28,771 bases of DNA from Streptomyces sp. NRRL F-5630 (GCF_000719475.1 NZ_JOGO01000073.1:1-28771); one strand, 5' to 3'. Counted from the stretch's first letter, positions 15,627 through 25,815 are shown. Notes: a model not told the origin generated them from the letters alone. Numbers and translations are program-made.

Positions 15627-17869
15627 CGGGTGGCCTCCATGGCCCGCCCGGTCGGGGTCAGGTCGCGGGCCGCCCAGGACGGGACGCGGGCGCCGGGGAC
15701 GCGGGCCTCGGCGGGGGGCCCGGGGAACGCGGGGCGCTCTTCGGTGAGGTCCTGGTAGATCGCGCGGAAGGCGGCGACGTTCTGCTCGACGGTGAAGAGT
15801 TCGAGGGCGCGGGCGCGGGCCGCCGCGCCGAGCAGCGCGCGGTGCTCGGGGTCGCGGAGCAGCCCGAGGCAGGCGGCGGCGAGCGCGGCGGGCTCGCGGG
15901 GCGGGACGACGACGCCGGTGCCGCCGACGACTTCGAGCACGGCGCCGACATCGGTGGAGACGGTGGCGCGGGCGCAGAACATGGCCTCGACGAGGCTGAT
16001 GGGGAAGCCTTCGACGGTGCTGGACAGGACGACGGCGTCGGCACCCGCGTAGACCTCGGCGAGGTCGGGGCCGGGCACGGACGCGGGCACGGCACCGGAC
16101 CCAGGCGCGGGCTCGGGCACGGCCCCCGCCCCCGGCGCGGACTCGGGCGCGCCCCCGCTCTCGGCCTCGGCCCCGTCCTCCCCGCCCCGTGCGTCGAGGT
16201 CGAAGCGGACCGGGCAGGGGCGCCCCCCGGGGTCGGCGGGGAAGAGTTCGGCGGTGAGGGCGCGGCAGGAGTCGAGGTAGGCGCGGGCCGCGTCGTCCTC
16301 GGCGGTGCCGACGAGACGCAGTGTGGCGCGCGGCTCCGCCTCGTGCACCGTCGTGAAGGCGCGCAGGAGCGTGTGAAGGTCCTTGGCGGGCTCGATCCGC
16401 CCGACCCACACGAGGTCCCAGCCACTGCGAGGCGCGCTCTCGTCGAAGGGCGGTACGGGGCGGGGCGCGGCCTCCGCCGCGGCGCTTTCCCGCGCGAAGG
16501 CCCGCACGAGCACGGGTGCGCGCCGCTCCCCCGGGCCCCGGTACGGCCGCGCGCGCCCGCCGAGCGGCTCGACCTCGCCCGGCACGTAGGCGATCCGCAC
16601 CTCGACGGCCTCGGCGGAGCACGCCTCCGGCGCGGCCGGGGCCTCGGCGTCCAGGGGCACGGCACCCCGCGCTCGCCCGGCCCCGGCGCGGCTCTCGCCC
16701 ACGGACTCGGTGCCGCCGGACCTTACGGGCGCGGCGCCGACGGCGCCCACAGCCTCGACGCCTCCCGCCCGCGCGGAGTCGCCCCCGCGCGGGCGGCCGG
16801 ACGCGCCGCTCGGCGCGGCCCCGGCGACCCGCGCGAAGCGCTCGGCGTCCATGCCCGGGTACACCGTGCGGAGCTTCGCCGGGTCGGCGCCGCAGCGTTC
16901 CTGCCAGCGGCGCGCGTGGGCGTTGCCCGCGGTGACGAGGGACGCGGCGCGGTAGACGTCGGCGGCGAGCGCGCGGTGGAAGCCGCCGAGCACGGCGCGC
17001 ACGGGGGCGCCGAGGGTGCGCGCGGTGGTCGCCTCGTCCTCGTCGAGGTGGCGGGCGCCGTCGAGGTAGAGGGTGCGCAGCCGGACGCCGTACTCGGTGA
17101 CGAGGAGCGGGACCCCGTGCAGGTGGTGGGTGAGGAGCCCGGGGAGCGCGGCGATGCCGCCGCTCGTGGCGTGGCACAGGGCGACACCGCCGAGTCCGTC
17201 CTCGTCGTACCAGTCGAGCGCGAGCGGACGCAGGGCGCGTTCGAGGAGGTCGGCGACGAGGAGGAGGTCGGGGACGCGGGCGCGGCGCGCGGCGGGGACG
17301 GCGCCGGGGGCACGGCAGGCGTGCTCCAGGACGCGCACGGCGGCCTCGGAGCGCAGCAGCCCGGAGAGCGGGCCGTGGTCCTGGGCGAGTGCCGTGAGGC
17401 CGAGGAGGGCCTCGGTGAAGGGGCTCGTCACGGGCGGTGCGGGCGCGGGGGCCGTGGCGGGCGCGGAGGAGGTCGTGGAGGCGATCCCGGCGAGCGCGGT
17501 GAGACCTAGGAGGCCGCCCGGGGCCTTCGCGGGGCCCGGCGCGGGCGGCGCGGGAAGCGGCGGCGGGGCCGGGGCCGCCGCCGCGCACGCGGTGGTGGTG
17601 AGCGCCGCGAAGTGCTCCAGGGCCGCACGGCGCACGCGGCGGCCGGGACGCGGCCACTCCTGCGGCGCGTCCCACAGCGCGGCGGTACGGACCCGGTGCA
17701 CGTGCGGGGGCAGGCGGACCCAGCCGAGGTCCTCCTGACGGCTGCCGCGGCTGAAGGCGTAGAGGTCGAACGCGTACGTGTCGAGGCCGCGCACGAGGCG
17801 GTCGCACCAGAGCCTCGCCTCGCCGTCGACGTACGGATAGCCGCCGTCGGTCAGCAGTCCTATGCGCAC
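15623..17869 (-). CDS. DUF3492 (PelF-like) GT4 family glycosyltransferase
   Basis: 748 aa. The N-terminus (LLTDGGYPYVDGEARLWCDR, 5-24) is the DUF3492 signature found in PelF, the cytosolic transferase of Pel exopolysaccharide synthesis. Further DUF3492-like parts are CHATSGGIAALPGLL and PLLVTEYGVRLRTLYLDGA. The GT4 nucleotide-sugar domain starts at WVGRIEPAKDLHTLLRAF (488-505) and holds the EX7E motif EGFPISLVE (Glu620, Glu628). It differs from typical PelF by long Ala/Gly/Pro inserts between the domains and at about 561-601, and by a duplicated LLGLTALA segment in the N-terminal half. GTG start with a weak ribosome binding site. First gene of the minus-strand operon leading through the membrane protein to the epimerase and spherulin-4 genes. 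Confidence 0.85.
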   Translation of the reverse strand: MRIGLLTDGGYPYVDGEARLWCDRLVRGLDTYAFDLYAFSRGSRQEDLGWVRLPPHVHRVRTAALWDAPQEWPRPGRRVRRAALEHFAALTTTACAAAAPAPPPLPAPPAPGPAKAPGGLLGLTALAGIASTTSSAPATAPAPAPPVTSPFTEALLGLTALAQDHGPLSGLLRSEAAVRVLEHACRAPGAVPAARRARVPDLLLVADLLERALRPLALDWYDEDGLGGVALCHATSGGIAALPGLLTHHLHGVPLLVTEYGVRLRTLYLDGARHLDEDEATTARTLGAPVRAVLGGFHRALAADVYRAASLVTAGNAHARRWQERCGADPAKLRTVYPGMDAERFARVAGAAPSGASGRPRGGDSARAGGVEAVGAVGAAPVRSGGTESVGESRAGAGRARGAVPLDAEAPAAPEACSAEAVEVRIAYVPGEVEPLGGRARPYRGPGERRAPVLVRAFARESAAAEAAPRPVPPFDESAPRSGWDLVWVGRIEPAKDLHTLLRAFTTVHEAEPRATLRLVGTAEDDAARAYLDSCRALTAELFPADPGGRPCPVRFDLDARGGEDGAEAESGGAPESAPGAGAVPEPAPGSGAVPASVPGPDLAEVYAGADAVVLSSTVEGFPISLVEAMFCARATVSTDVGAVLEVVGGTGVVVPPREPAALAAACLGLLRDPEHRALLGAAARARALELFTVEQNVAAFRAIYQDLTEERPAFPGPPAEARVPGARVPSWAARDLTPTGRAMEATR

Positions 17870-17933
17870 GGGCGCGCACCCCCGATCTCCCGGTCACGGG
17901 GCCGCCCTTCGGTCGGCGACCCACAGCGGGACG

Positions 17934-17985
17934 AAGGTATGCGCAGGTACGGGTGGTCCGGCGGACGGTTGTCCGTCGGACCACC
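17934..17985 (-). promoter_or_regulatory. Candidate promoter and operator of the polysaccharide operon
   Basis: On the minus strand TACCTT (17939-17934) is a possible -10 box, giving a leader of about 60 nt. Upstream lies a near-perfect inverted repeat with 15-bp arms (17952-17966 and 17971-17985) and a 4-base centre; one pair is mismatched (G/T on the plus strand). On this model it covers roughly -25 to -58, where a repressor or activator would bind. The -35 box is not clear. Confidence 0.4.
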
Positions 17986-18066
17986 GGAAGGGGTGAAGAG
18001 TCGTAACCAATCCCGGGCGGGGGCGTTTTAGGGGCGCGAAAGCGGGCCTACGTGCGCGCGAGGCCG

Positions 18067-18095
18067 CCCGGGCGCCCCTTTCCGGGGCGCCCGGG
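18067..18095 (-). terminator. Terminator of the ABC importer operon
   Basis: Perfect 12-bp stem CCCGGGCGCCCC (18067-18078) with its complement (18084-18095) and a 5-base loop, starting 27 bp after the stop of the ATPase gene. It separates the ABC operon from the polysaccharide operon downstream. Confidence 0.85.
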
Positions 18096-18121
18096 ACTGC
18101 TCCGTCCGGCGGCGCGCGCCC

Positions 18122-19767
<1,646 letters not shown>

Positions 19768-19771
<4 letters not shown>

Positions 19772-20757
19772 GCGAGGGTCACCCGTCGGTCGGCCACCAC
19801 GTACAGGACGTCCGCGACGGCGTTGGCCAGGACTACGAAGAAGCCGATCACCAGGACGGCGCCGACGACGACCGGCAGGTCGGAGACCTGCACGGCCTGG
19901 ACGAGTGCGCGGCCGAGCCCGGGGATGCCGAAGAGCGACTCGGTGAGGGTCGCGCCGCCGAACATCGTGCCCACGTCGAGCGCGCTCATCGCGATGACGG
20001 GCGCGAGCGCCCCGCGCAGCGCGTGCCGCACGACGAGGGAGCGCTCGCTGACGCCGTAGGCGCGGAAGGTGCGCACGTGGTCCTCGGCGAGAGTCTCCAG
20101 CATCGCGCCGCGCGTGAGCCGCGCGTACTTCGCCGACTCGATGAGCGCGAGCGAGAACCAGGGCAAAACGAGGTTCCACGCCCACTGCTCGGGGTCCTGC
20201 CCGAAGGGCACGTACGTCGGGAAGGGCAGCCACTGGAGCGTGGAGCAGAAGACGATGATGAGCACGAGCCCGATGACGAAGACGGGCGTGGCGGTCCCGG
20301 CGAGCGTGATGCCGGTGAGGACGCGCTCCGTGGGCCGCCCGCGCCGCCAGGCGGAGAGGATGCCCGTCCCGACGCCGAGGATCAGCCACAGCACGAACGC
20401 CCCGACGACGAGCGAGCCCGAGACGGGCAGTTTGTCGGCGACGAGCGAGGTGACGGGCTGCCCGCTGCGGTACGACATGCCGAGGCAGGGCGCGCCGCAG
20501 TGCTCGCTGCCCGTGCCCGTGGAGTAGTCGCGGCCCGCGAAGACGCCTTGGAGGAAGTGCCAGTACTGGGCCCACACGGGGTCCCCGAGGCCGAGCCTGT
20601 CGTGGACCTGGGCGACCTGCGCGGGCGAGCAGCGGGGGCCGCAGATGGTCTGCGCGACGTTCCCGGGGATGACGTAGAAGAGCGCGTAGACGAGGGCGGA
20701 GAGGAGGAGCAGGACGAGGAGCGCGCCGACGAGTCGCCGGACCAGGAAGCGGGTCAC
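19768..20757 (-). CDS. ABC importer permease, DppB type
   Basis: 329 aa inner-membrane permease. The N-terminal signal-anchor FLVRRLVGALLVLLLLSALV is followed by an extracellular loop with four cysteines (ICGPRC and HCGAPC), about five further membrane segments, and the EAA-type loop AEDHVRTFRAYGVSERSLV that contacts the ATPase. The C-terminal motif FGIPGLGRALVQAV is typical of the family. GTG start overlaps the stop of the second permease (GTGA). It pairs with that permease and the fused ATPase. Confidence 0.93.
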
Positions 20758-21857
20758 CGGGCGTCCCCTTCGTCGTCGCGCGGAGCGGGCACGGGGGCCT
20801 GCGCGCCGGTGCGGGGCGGGGCCGCGTCCGGCGCGCCGGTATCCGTCCGGGCCGCGTTCCCCGCCCGGCCGCCGCGCAGTCGCCCGCGCAGCTTCCGGGT
20901 GCCCGTCGCGAGCCGGGACTCGGCGCGCGGGTCGAGTGCCGTGCGGACGCCCTCGCCGAGGACGGTGAGCGAGAGGACGGTGAGGAAGAGCAGCCCGGCG
21001 GGCAGCAGCAGGTAGGTGGGCGCGGCCTGGTACCAGGTGTTGGCGTCGGTGATCATCTGGCCCCACGAGGGCGTCGGCGGGATGATGCCGACCCCGAGGA
21101 AGGAGAGCCCGGCCTCGGTGATGATGTTGCCGGGGAAGAGCAGCACGGTGTAGCCGATGACGGGTGCGGCGAGCGAGGGCAGCAGTTCGCGGCGCGCGAT
21201 CTGCCACGTGTTCCAGCCGCTCAGTCGTGCCGCCGCGACGTGGTCGAGCGCGGCGAGCGACTTGGCCTGCGCGCGGACGATGCGCGAGGTCCCGGTCCAG
21301 CCGATGAGGCCCATGATGAGCGCCAGCAGCACGGCGCGGGGCAGGAAGCCGGGGGCCACGGCGAGCAGGGCCAGGGCGAGGATGTTCATCGGAAGGGCGA
21401 CGGTGATGTCCGTGACGCGGCTGATGAGCTGGTCGACGAGCTTGTTGCCGAGGGCGGCGGCGAGGCCGAGCCCGACGCCGAGGATCACCTGGATCGTGGT
21501 GGCGAGGAAGGCGATGCCGAGCGAGACGCGGGCGCCGTAGACGAGGCGGGCGAAGAGGTCGCGGCCCGTCTGCGGTTCGACGCCGAGCCAGTGGCCGCCG
21601 CTCACGCCGCCGAAGGAGCCGATCGGTACGCCGCCGGTCGCGGAGTCGATGAGCGAGGGGTGGTACGTCGTCGGGTCCTGGCCTTCGAGCGCGGTGAGCA
21701 GCGGGGCGAGGACGGCGACGAGGACGAGGAGCAGGACGACGCAGGCCGCGAGGAGCGCCGAGCGGCGGGCGCGCAGGCGTCGCCAGAAGGTGCGGGCCCC
21801 GGGCGCGGGCCCGCCGGGGGCCCCGCCGCCACCGGCGGTGAGGAGTGCTTCGGACAT
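20754..21857 (-). CDS. ABC importer permease, DppC type
   Basis: 367 aa. A Gly/Pro-rich cytoplasmic start precedes the first membrane segment (ALLAACVVLLLVLVAVLAPL). It carries the DppC hallmark HWLGVEPQTGRDLFARLVYG, about five more membrane segments, an EAA loop (DHVAAARLSGWNTWQIARRE) and GLSFLGVGIIPPTPSWGQM. The last 50 residues are a charged, Pro/Ala-rich tail not usual in the family. It lies 113 bp downstream of the substrate-binding protein gene with a hairpin between. Translationally linked to the DppB-type gene. Confidence 0.93.
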   Translation of the reverse strand: MSEALLTAGGGGAPGGPAPGARTFWRRLRARRSALLAACVVLLLVLVAVLAPLLTALEGQDPTTYHPSLIDSATGGVPIGSFGGVSGGHWLGVEPQTGRDLFARLVYGARVSLGIAFLATTIQVILGVGLGLAAALGNKLVDQLISRVTDITVALPMNILALALLAVAPGFLPRAVLLALIMGLIGWTGTSRIVRAQAKSLAALDHVAAARLSGWNTWQIARRELLPSLAAPVIGYTVLLFPGNIITEAGLSFLGVGIIPPTPSWGQMITDANTWYQAAPTYLLLPAGLLFLTVLSLTVLGEGVRTALDPRAESRLATGTRKLRGRLRGGRAGNAARTDTGAPDAAPPRTGAQAPVPAPRDDEGDAR

Positions 21858-21914
21858 GGTGAGGGGTACCGCCGTGATCGGGGGTGGGGAGGACGGGGCG
21901 GGAGCGCGGGGGAC

Positions 21915-21954
21915 GGACGGGCCGAACGCCGGTGCGCGGCGTCCCGGCCCGTCC
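21915..21954 (-). terminator. Intra-operon hairpin after the substrate-binding protein gene
   Basis: Perfect 10-bp stem GGACGGGCCG (21915-21924) with its complement (21945-21954); the 20-base loop can form an inner CGCCG/CGGCG stem. Location between binding-protein and permease genes fits partial termination or mRNA protection that gives more binding protein than permease. Confidence 0.6.
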
Positions 21955-21970
21955 CTCCCTTCGCGCGGCG

Positions 21971-23740
21971 CTACTTGACGGCGACCTGCGAGATGTCGAG
22001 CACACCCGTCCAGTCGCTGATCACGACGTTCTTGACGGCGGTGCCGACGAGGCGCTTGTAGACGGGGTGGAAGAGCGGCACGATCAGGGCCCGCTCGCCG
22101 ATCTTCTTGTCCAGCGCGCCCCAGCGCCTGGCCGCGGCGTCGAGGTCCGTGACCTTGTTGATCTCGTCGATCTCCTTGTTGACCGCGGGGTCGTTCAGGC
22201 GGCCGGAGTTGAAGTTGTAGCCGTCCTTGACGATCTGGCGGCCGTCGAAAACCGGGCCGAGGAAGGGGCCGCCGGAGGGCCAGTCGGCGCCCCACCCGGC
22301 GAGGAAGGCGCCGGGCTGGGTCTTCACGCTGTAGACGGTGTCGCTGTAGTCGCTGGAGTCGAGGCCCTTGAGGCGGACCGTGATGCCGGCCTTGGCGAGC
22401 GCGTCCTGGAGGGCGGTGGCGACCTCGGGGCTCGTCGCGAAGTTCTTCGCGTTGTTGTGGTAGAGCGTGACGGTGAGGCCCTTGGCGTAACCGGCCTCCT
22501 TCAGCAGCTCCTTGGCCTTGCTCGGGTTGCCGCTGTCCCCGGCCGGGAAGGGGTCGTACTTCGTGTAGCCGAAGGACTTCTGGTCGGGCAGGAAGGTCGT
22601 GGCGGGCTCGGCGAGCGCGGAGCCGCCCGCCGCGTTGACGACGGAGGTGCGGTTGACGGCGTAGGCGACGGCCTCGCGGACCTTCGGGTTGTCGAAGGGC
22701 TTCACCTTCGGGTTGAAGGCGAGGTAGTTCGTGTAGCCGAAGTGCCCGGTGCCGACGCGCGAGGCGAGCTTCTTGTCCCCGGTGACCTTGGCGAGTTCGG
22801 CCGGGCCGAGGTTGGTGTCGGTGGTGATCGCCGCGGCGTCCTCGCCCACACTGGCCGAGAGCCGCTGGTTGATCACGGCCGAGTCGAGCCCCGAGCGGAC
22901 GTCGATCTTGTCCGGGTACGCCTTGCGCTGGTCGTCGGTTGCCGCGGACCAGTGGGGGTTGCGCGCGAGGGTGATGCGCTCGCCGTCGTTCTCGTTCGAG
23001 ACGACCTTGTACGGGCCCGAGGAGACCGGGTGGTTCTCGTACTTCGTGCCGGTGTCCTTCTTCTTCGGCACGGGCGCGAACTGCGTCTGCGTGGCGAGGA
23101 AGGGGAACTCGCCCTCGGGCTTGTTGAGATGGAAGACGAGGGTGAGGTCGTCGGGCGTCTCGATCGAGTCCAGGCCCTTGCCCTTGTCCTTGTACGGGCC
23201 CTGGTAGTCCGCGCCGCCGATGAGCCAGTCGCGCAGGTACGGGGCGCCGCCCGAGAGCTCACCGGCGAAGGAGCGCTCGATGCCGTACTTGATGTCGGCG
23301 CTCGTGATGGGCGAGCCGTCCTCGTACTTCAGGCCCTTCTTGAGGTGGTACGTCCACACCGTCGCGTTCTCGCTCGGCGTCCCGGTGTCCGTCGCGAGGT
23401 CGGGCACGACCTTCGAACCGGCGGCGCCGTTCTCCCGGGCCCGCGTGGTGAGGGTGCGGAAGACGAGGGAGGGGACGTTGCCGCCGCCGGAGGTGTAGAG
23501 CCGGGCGGGGTCGAAGTCGGTGGTGGGCTGCGCGTTGAGGACGGTGAGGGTGCCGCCCCGGTGCGGGGCGCCGCTCGCCCCCGTACCGCCGCCCTTGGCC
23601 GAGCCGGAGGAGGGGGAGCCGCTGTCGTCGGGACCGCAGGCGGCGAGGCCCCCGGCGAGGACGAGGCTCACGACGAGCGCGGCGGTCCCGCGCGTACGGA
23701 GGGATCTGCGGGCGGAGCCGGGCAGGGGGGAACGGGACAT
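21971..23740 (-). CDS. ABC importer substrate-binding lipoprotein, SBP family 5
   Basis: 589 aa extracytoplasmic binding protein of the peptide/nickel family. The signal peptide ends in lipobox LAAC (Cys35) and a Ser/Gly linker. Family features: GGTLTVLNAQPTTDFDPA, VWTYHLKKGLKYEDGSPITS (the SBP_bac_5 signature), ADIKYGIERSFAG and VREAVAYAVNRTSVV. ATG start with AGGA 8 bp upstream. It captures an oligopeptide or similar solute for the two permeases downstream; substrate cannot be read. A short Cys-containing ORF lies 173 bp upstream on the same strand and may control it. Confidence 0.93.
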   Translation of the reverse strand: MSRSPLPGSARRSLRTRGTAALVVSLVLAGGLAACGPDDSGSPSSGSAKGGGTGASGAPHRGGTLTVLNAQPTTDFDPARLYTSGGGNVPSLVFRTLTTRARENGAAGSKVVPDLATDTGTPSENATVWTYHLKKGLKYEDGSPITSADIKYGIERSFAGELSGGAPYLRDWLIGGADYQGPYKDKGKGLDSIETPDDLTLVFHLNKPEGEFPFLATQTQFAPVPKKKDTGTKYENHPVSSGPYKVVSNENDGERITLARNPHWSAATDDQRKAYPDKIDVRSGLDSAVINQRLSASVGEDAAAITTDTNLGPAELAKVTGDKKLASRVGTGHFGYTNYLAFNPKVKPFDNPKVREAVAYAVNRTSVVNAAGGSALAEPATTFLPDQKSFGYTKYDPFPAGDSGNPSKAKELLKEAGYAKGLTVTLYHNNAKNFATSPEVATALQDALAKAGITVRLKGLDSSDYSDTVYSVKTQPGAFLAGWGADWPSGGPFLGPVFDGRQIVKDGYNFNSGRLNDPAVNKEIDEINKVTDLDAAARRWGALDKKIGERALIVPLFHPVYKRLVGTAVKNVVISDWTGVLDISQVAVK

Positions 23741-23775
23741 GCGGGATTCCTTGGACGGGCGGCCGGCACGACGGG

Positions 23776-23794
23776 CCGGAGCGGGGCGCTCCGG
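23776..23794 (-). promoter_or_regulatory. Hairpin between the short ORF and the ABC operon
   Basis: Perfect 8-bp stem CCGGAGCG/CGCTCCGG with a 3-base loop, 36 bp before the start of the binding-protein gene and about 120 bp after the short ORF. It could be an attenuator or simply a leader hairpin. No U-run follows. Confidence 0.4.
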
Positions 23795-23913
23795 GGTGGG
23801 AGAGGCGCGCGTCCTGGAACAGGGCAGGGCGACAGGGGTACGACCCGGAGCGTGGTGGGAGAGACCGAAGCGGGGCCGCGGAAGAAGGCGGCGGGCGTCG
23901 GGGGAACGCGGGG

Positions 23914-24006
23914 TCAGAGACAGATGATGTCGGCCACGCACAGCGCGGTGACACCGATGAGCGCGAGCTCAAAGGCGTACTGCGGCGTCATGCGGGCGTT
24001 CGACAT
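23914..24006 (-). CDS. Short hydrophobic Cys-containing ORF, possible leader peptide
   Basis: 30 aa: MSNARMTPQ, then the hydrophobic stretch YAFELALIGVTAL, ending CVADIICL. Two Cys codons (TGC, TGT) lie within the last eight. No Shine-Dalgarno is present, but the consensus promoter at 24014-24042 places the expected RNA start at the ATG itself, so it would be translated from a leaderless mRNA. It sits 173 bp before the ABC operon on the same strand, with a hairpin between. It may be an attenuating leader peptide or a tiny membrane protein. Second in-frame ATG at 23991. No family recognised. Confidence 0.5.
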   Translation of the reverse strand: MSNARMTPQYAFELALIGVTALCVADIICL

Positions 24007-24013
24007 GCGAAAA

Positions 24014-24042
24014 AATATGATCGATACACGAACAGGTGTCAA
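24014..24042 (-). promoter_or_regulatory. Consensus promoter for the short ORF and ABC operon
   Basis: On the minus strand TTGACA (24042-24037), 17-bp spacer, CATATT (24019-24014). The expected RNA start is at 24006-24007, on the first base of the short ORF. This AT-rich stretch stands out in the GC-rich surroundings. Confidence 0.75.
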
Positions 24043-24043
24043 A

Positions 24044-24080
24044 GCGAGACCGGTCACATCCGGACCCGGACCGGCCTCGC
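24044..24080 (-). terminator. Terminator of the DUF3152 gene
   Basis: 11-bp stem (24044-24054 with 24070-24080, one G-U pair in the minus-strand RNA) starting 18 bp past the DUF3152 stop, with a 15-base loop. It ends just before the -35 box of the next promoter. Confidence 0.6.
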
Positions 24081-24098
24081 ACACGGCCTGACTCCCCG

Positions 24099-25451
24099 TC
24101 AGTCCTTCGGGAACGGCCACGAGTTGGGCAGGCAGGTGATGCCGTCGTGGTCGAGGAACTTCGTCTGCTGCTGCATGACGGGCGCGAGCTGCCCGTCCCG
24201 GGTGCAGCTGACGTGGTTGTGCCCGAGCCGGTGGCCGACCTCGTGGTTGATGAGCATCTGCCGGTACGGGTGGATCGCGTCCCCGTACGTCGTCGAACCC
24301 TGAGCCCAGCGGTAGGCGTTGATCATGACGCGAGGGGTCGCCGCGGAGTCGCAGGAGACGTTGTCGACGGTCGTGTCGAGCCCCGATTTCGCGCACCAGT
24401 CGGCGGTCGTCCCCGGGCTCGCGAGGGTCACGACGAAATCGGGCCGCCCCTCGGAGATCCGCTGGAATGCACGCTGCCGCCCGTGGGCCCAGCTGCGGTC
24501 GTCGTTGAGCGTCTTCTGCACGGCGTCGGCGAAGAGCTGGGCGTCGAGCCCGAGCCCGTCCTCGACGTCGACGCGGTAGCTCAGCAGCCGCGCGCCCTGG
24601 CGCGGGGCCCGCGCGCTGCCGGGGACGGTCGTGAAGGTCCCTGGCCCCTCGGCGTCGGCGGCGAGCGGATACGTACGGCCCATGAGCTCGTCGTACGTGG
24701 GCGGGGCCGGGGGCGAGGGGCGCTCGCTCGGCACGGACCGCTTCGCGTCCACGGAGGGCGAAGCGGCCTGCGCCTTCGCGTCGAGCGGCGCCGCGCCACC
24801 GTGCTGCTGCCCGGAGACGGCGACCGCGAGCCCGAGCGTCAGCGCGGCGGCGCAGGCCCCGGCGAGGAGCCGCCCCTTGTGCCCGCCGCTCCCGGCCCCG
24901 GCCGTGCCCGCGGGGCCGCCGCCCGCGCCGTCCCGGCCGTCCGCGTCCTCGCCGCCTTCGCCGCCCCCCGTGGAGGCGGCCGGGGGCGGCGCGGTCCTGG
25001 TACGGGGCGTGAAGAGGTCGACGTCGTCCTCGTCGTCCGCGCGGGGCTGGGCGCCCTCGGCGCGCGCGGGGGAGGCGGGGGCGCCGAAGGGCCGGTCGAA
25101 GGCGTCGAGGTACTCGCGCCGGGGACCTTCGTGCGCCACGTCCTCGGGGTCCCCGGCACCGAGCAGCCCTTCGCTCACACCGGGCCGCGCGGGCTCGGGG
25201 GCCTCGGGGTGCGGGCCGCGCACGGAGGAGGCCGCGGGCCGCTCGGGGGGCAGGGGCTCGCGGAACGCCGGTCCCCCGGCCACCGCGCGCGGCGCGGGGA
25301 CCGGAGCGCCCTGGGCACGCGGCGCCGCGTCGGAGACGCCCTGGGCCGGGACCTCACGGGATCGCGCGCGAGTGGCCTCGGGGGACGGCGGCGCGGGGGC
25401 AGCGCCCGGCGTACGGTTCTGCGGGTTCGGCGGACGGCGGTGTCGTCCCAC
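24099..25451 (-). CDS. DUF3152 membrane-anchored protein with metzincin-like zinc motif
   Basis: 450 aa. Residues 1-190 are a Pro/Ala/acidic disordered cytoplasmic region. One membrane segment (194-213) is followed by a linker and the DUF3152 domain (about 245-450) outside the cell. The domain holds HEVGHRLGHNH (403-413), which fits HExxHxxGxxH of metzincin proteases. APVMQQ (Met426) is placed like their Met-turn, and Cys in WCAK, VSCD, VSC (416) and ITC (438) could form disulfides. A zinc peptidase is the natural inference, but activity of the family is not established to my knowledge. GTG start with GAGGG about 5 bp upstream. Corresponds by position to Rv3207c. Confidence 0.9.
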   Translation of the reverse strand: MGRHRRPPNPQNRTPGAAPAPPSPEATRARSREVPAQGVSDAAPRAQGAPVPAPRAVAGGPAFREPLPPERPAASSVRGPHPEAPEPARPGVSEGLLGAGDPEDVAHEGPRREYLDAFDRPFGAPASPARAEGAQPRADDEDDVDLFTPRTRTAPPPAASTGGGEGGEDADGRDGAGGGPAGTAGAGSGGHKGRLLAGACAAALTLGLAVAVSGQQHGGAAPLDAKAQAASPSVDAKRSVPSERPSPPAPPTYDELMGRTYPLAADAEGPGTFTTVPGSARAPRQGARLLSYRVDVEDGLGLDAQLFADAVQKTLNDDRSWAHGRQRAFQRISEGRPDFVVTLASPGTTADWCAKSGLDTTVDNVSCDSAATPRVMINAYRWAQGSTTYGDAIHPYRQMLINHEVGHRLGHNHVSCTRDGQLAPVMQQQTKFLDHDGITCLPNSWPFPKD

Positions 25452-25815
25452 GCGGTCCCTCGGCTTCCTGTCTCGCGCTGTCGTCTCGCTGTCTCCCGGG
25501 CCCGGGTCGTCCGAACTCGGCGTCGCAGCCGGGTTCCTGACTCGGCGTCAGCCCCCCCGGCACCTGGCCCGGCACCGGCACCCGGTGGTCCGCGCCCCGT
25601 CCGGCGGCCCGTCCGTCCGCGGAGCACGCTCCTCCCCGCACGCTACGCGCGCCGCGGCGGCTTCCGCGCCACCTGAGGCCGTGTGCGCGACACGGGTCGG
25701 TGTACGCGGGGCGGGGGCCGCGCCGCTCCGGGCAACGTAGCCGCCGTACGGGGCGAAGTCGCCGCATTCGCGGAAAGCGCCCCCTACCGGGCAGGGAGCA
25801 CGCTACCCGGCCTTC
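25452..25815. other. 364-bp gap without a recognised gene
   Basis: It lies between two minus-strand genes (alpha/beta hydrolase stop and DUF3152 start). I see no open frame with family likeness, no strong terminator and no clear promoter. A small inverted repeat GGAGC-AC-GCTCC occurs at 25621-25632. The DUF3152 promoter is presumably here. Confidence 0.6.

Noticed and set aside
25452..25815. Possible gene in the 364-bp gap
   Set aside because: Frames here are Arg/Pro-rich with no ribosome binding site or motif.
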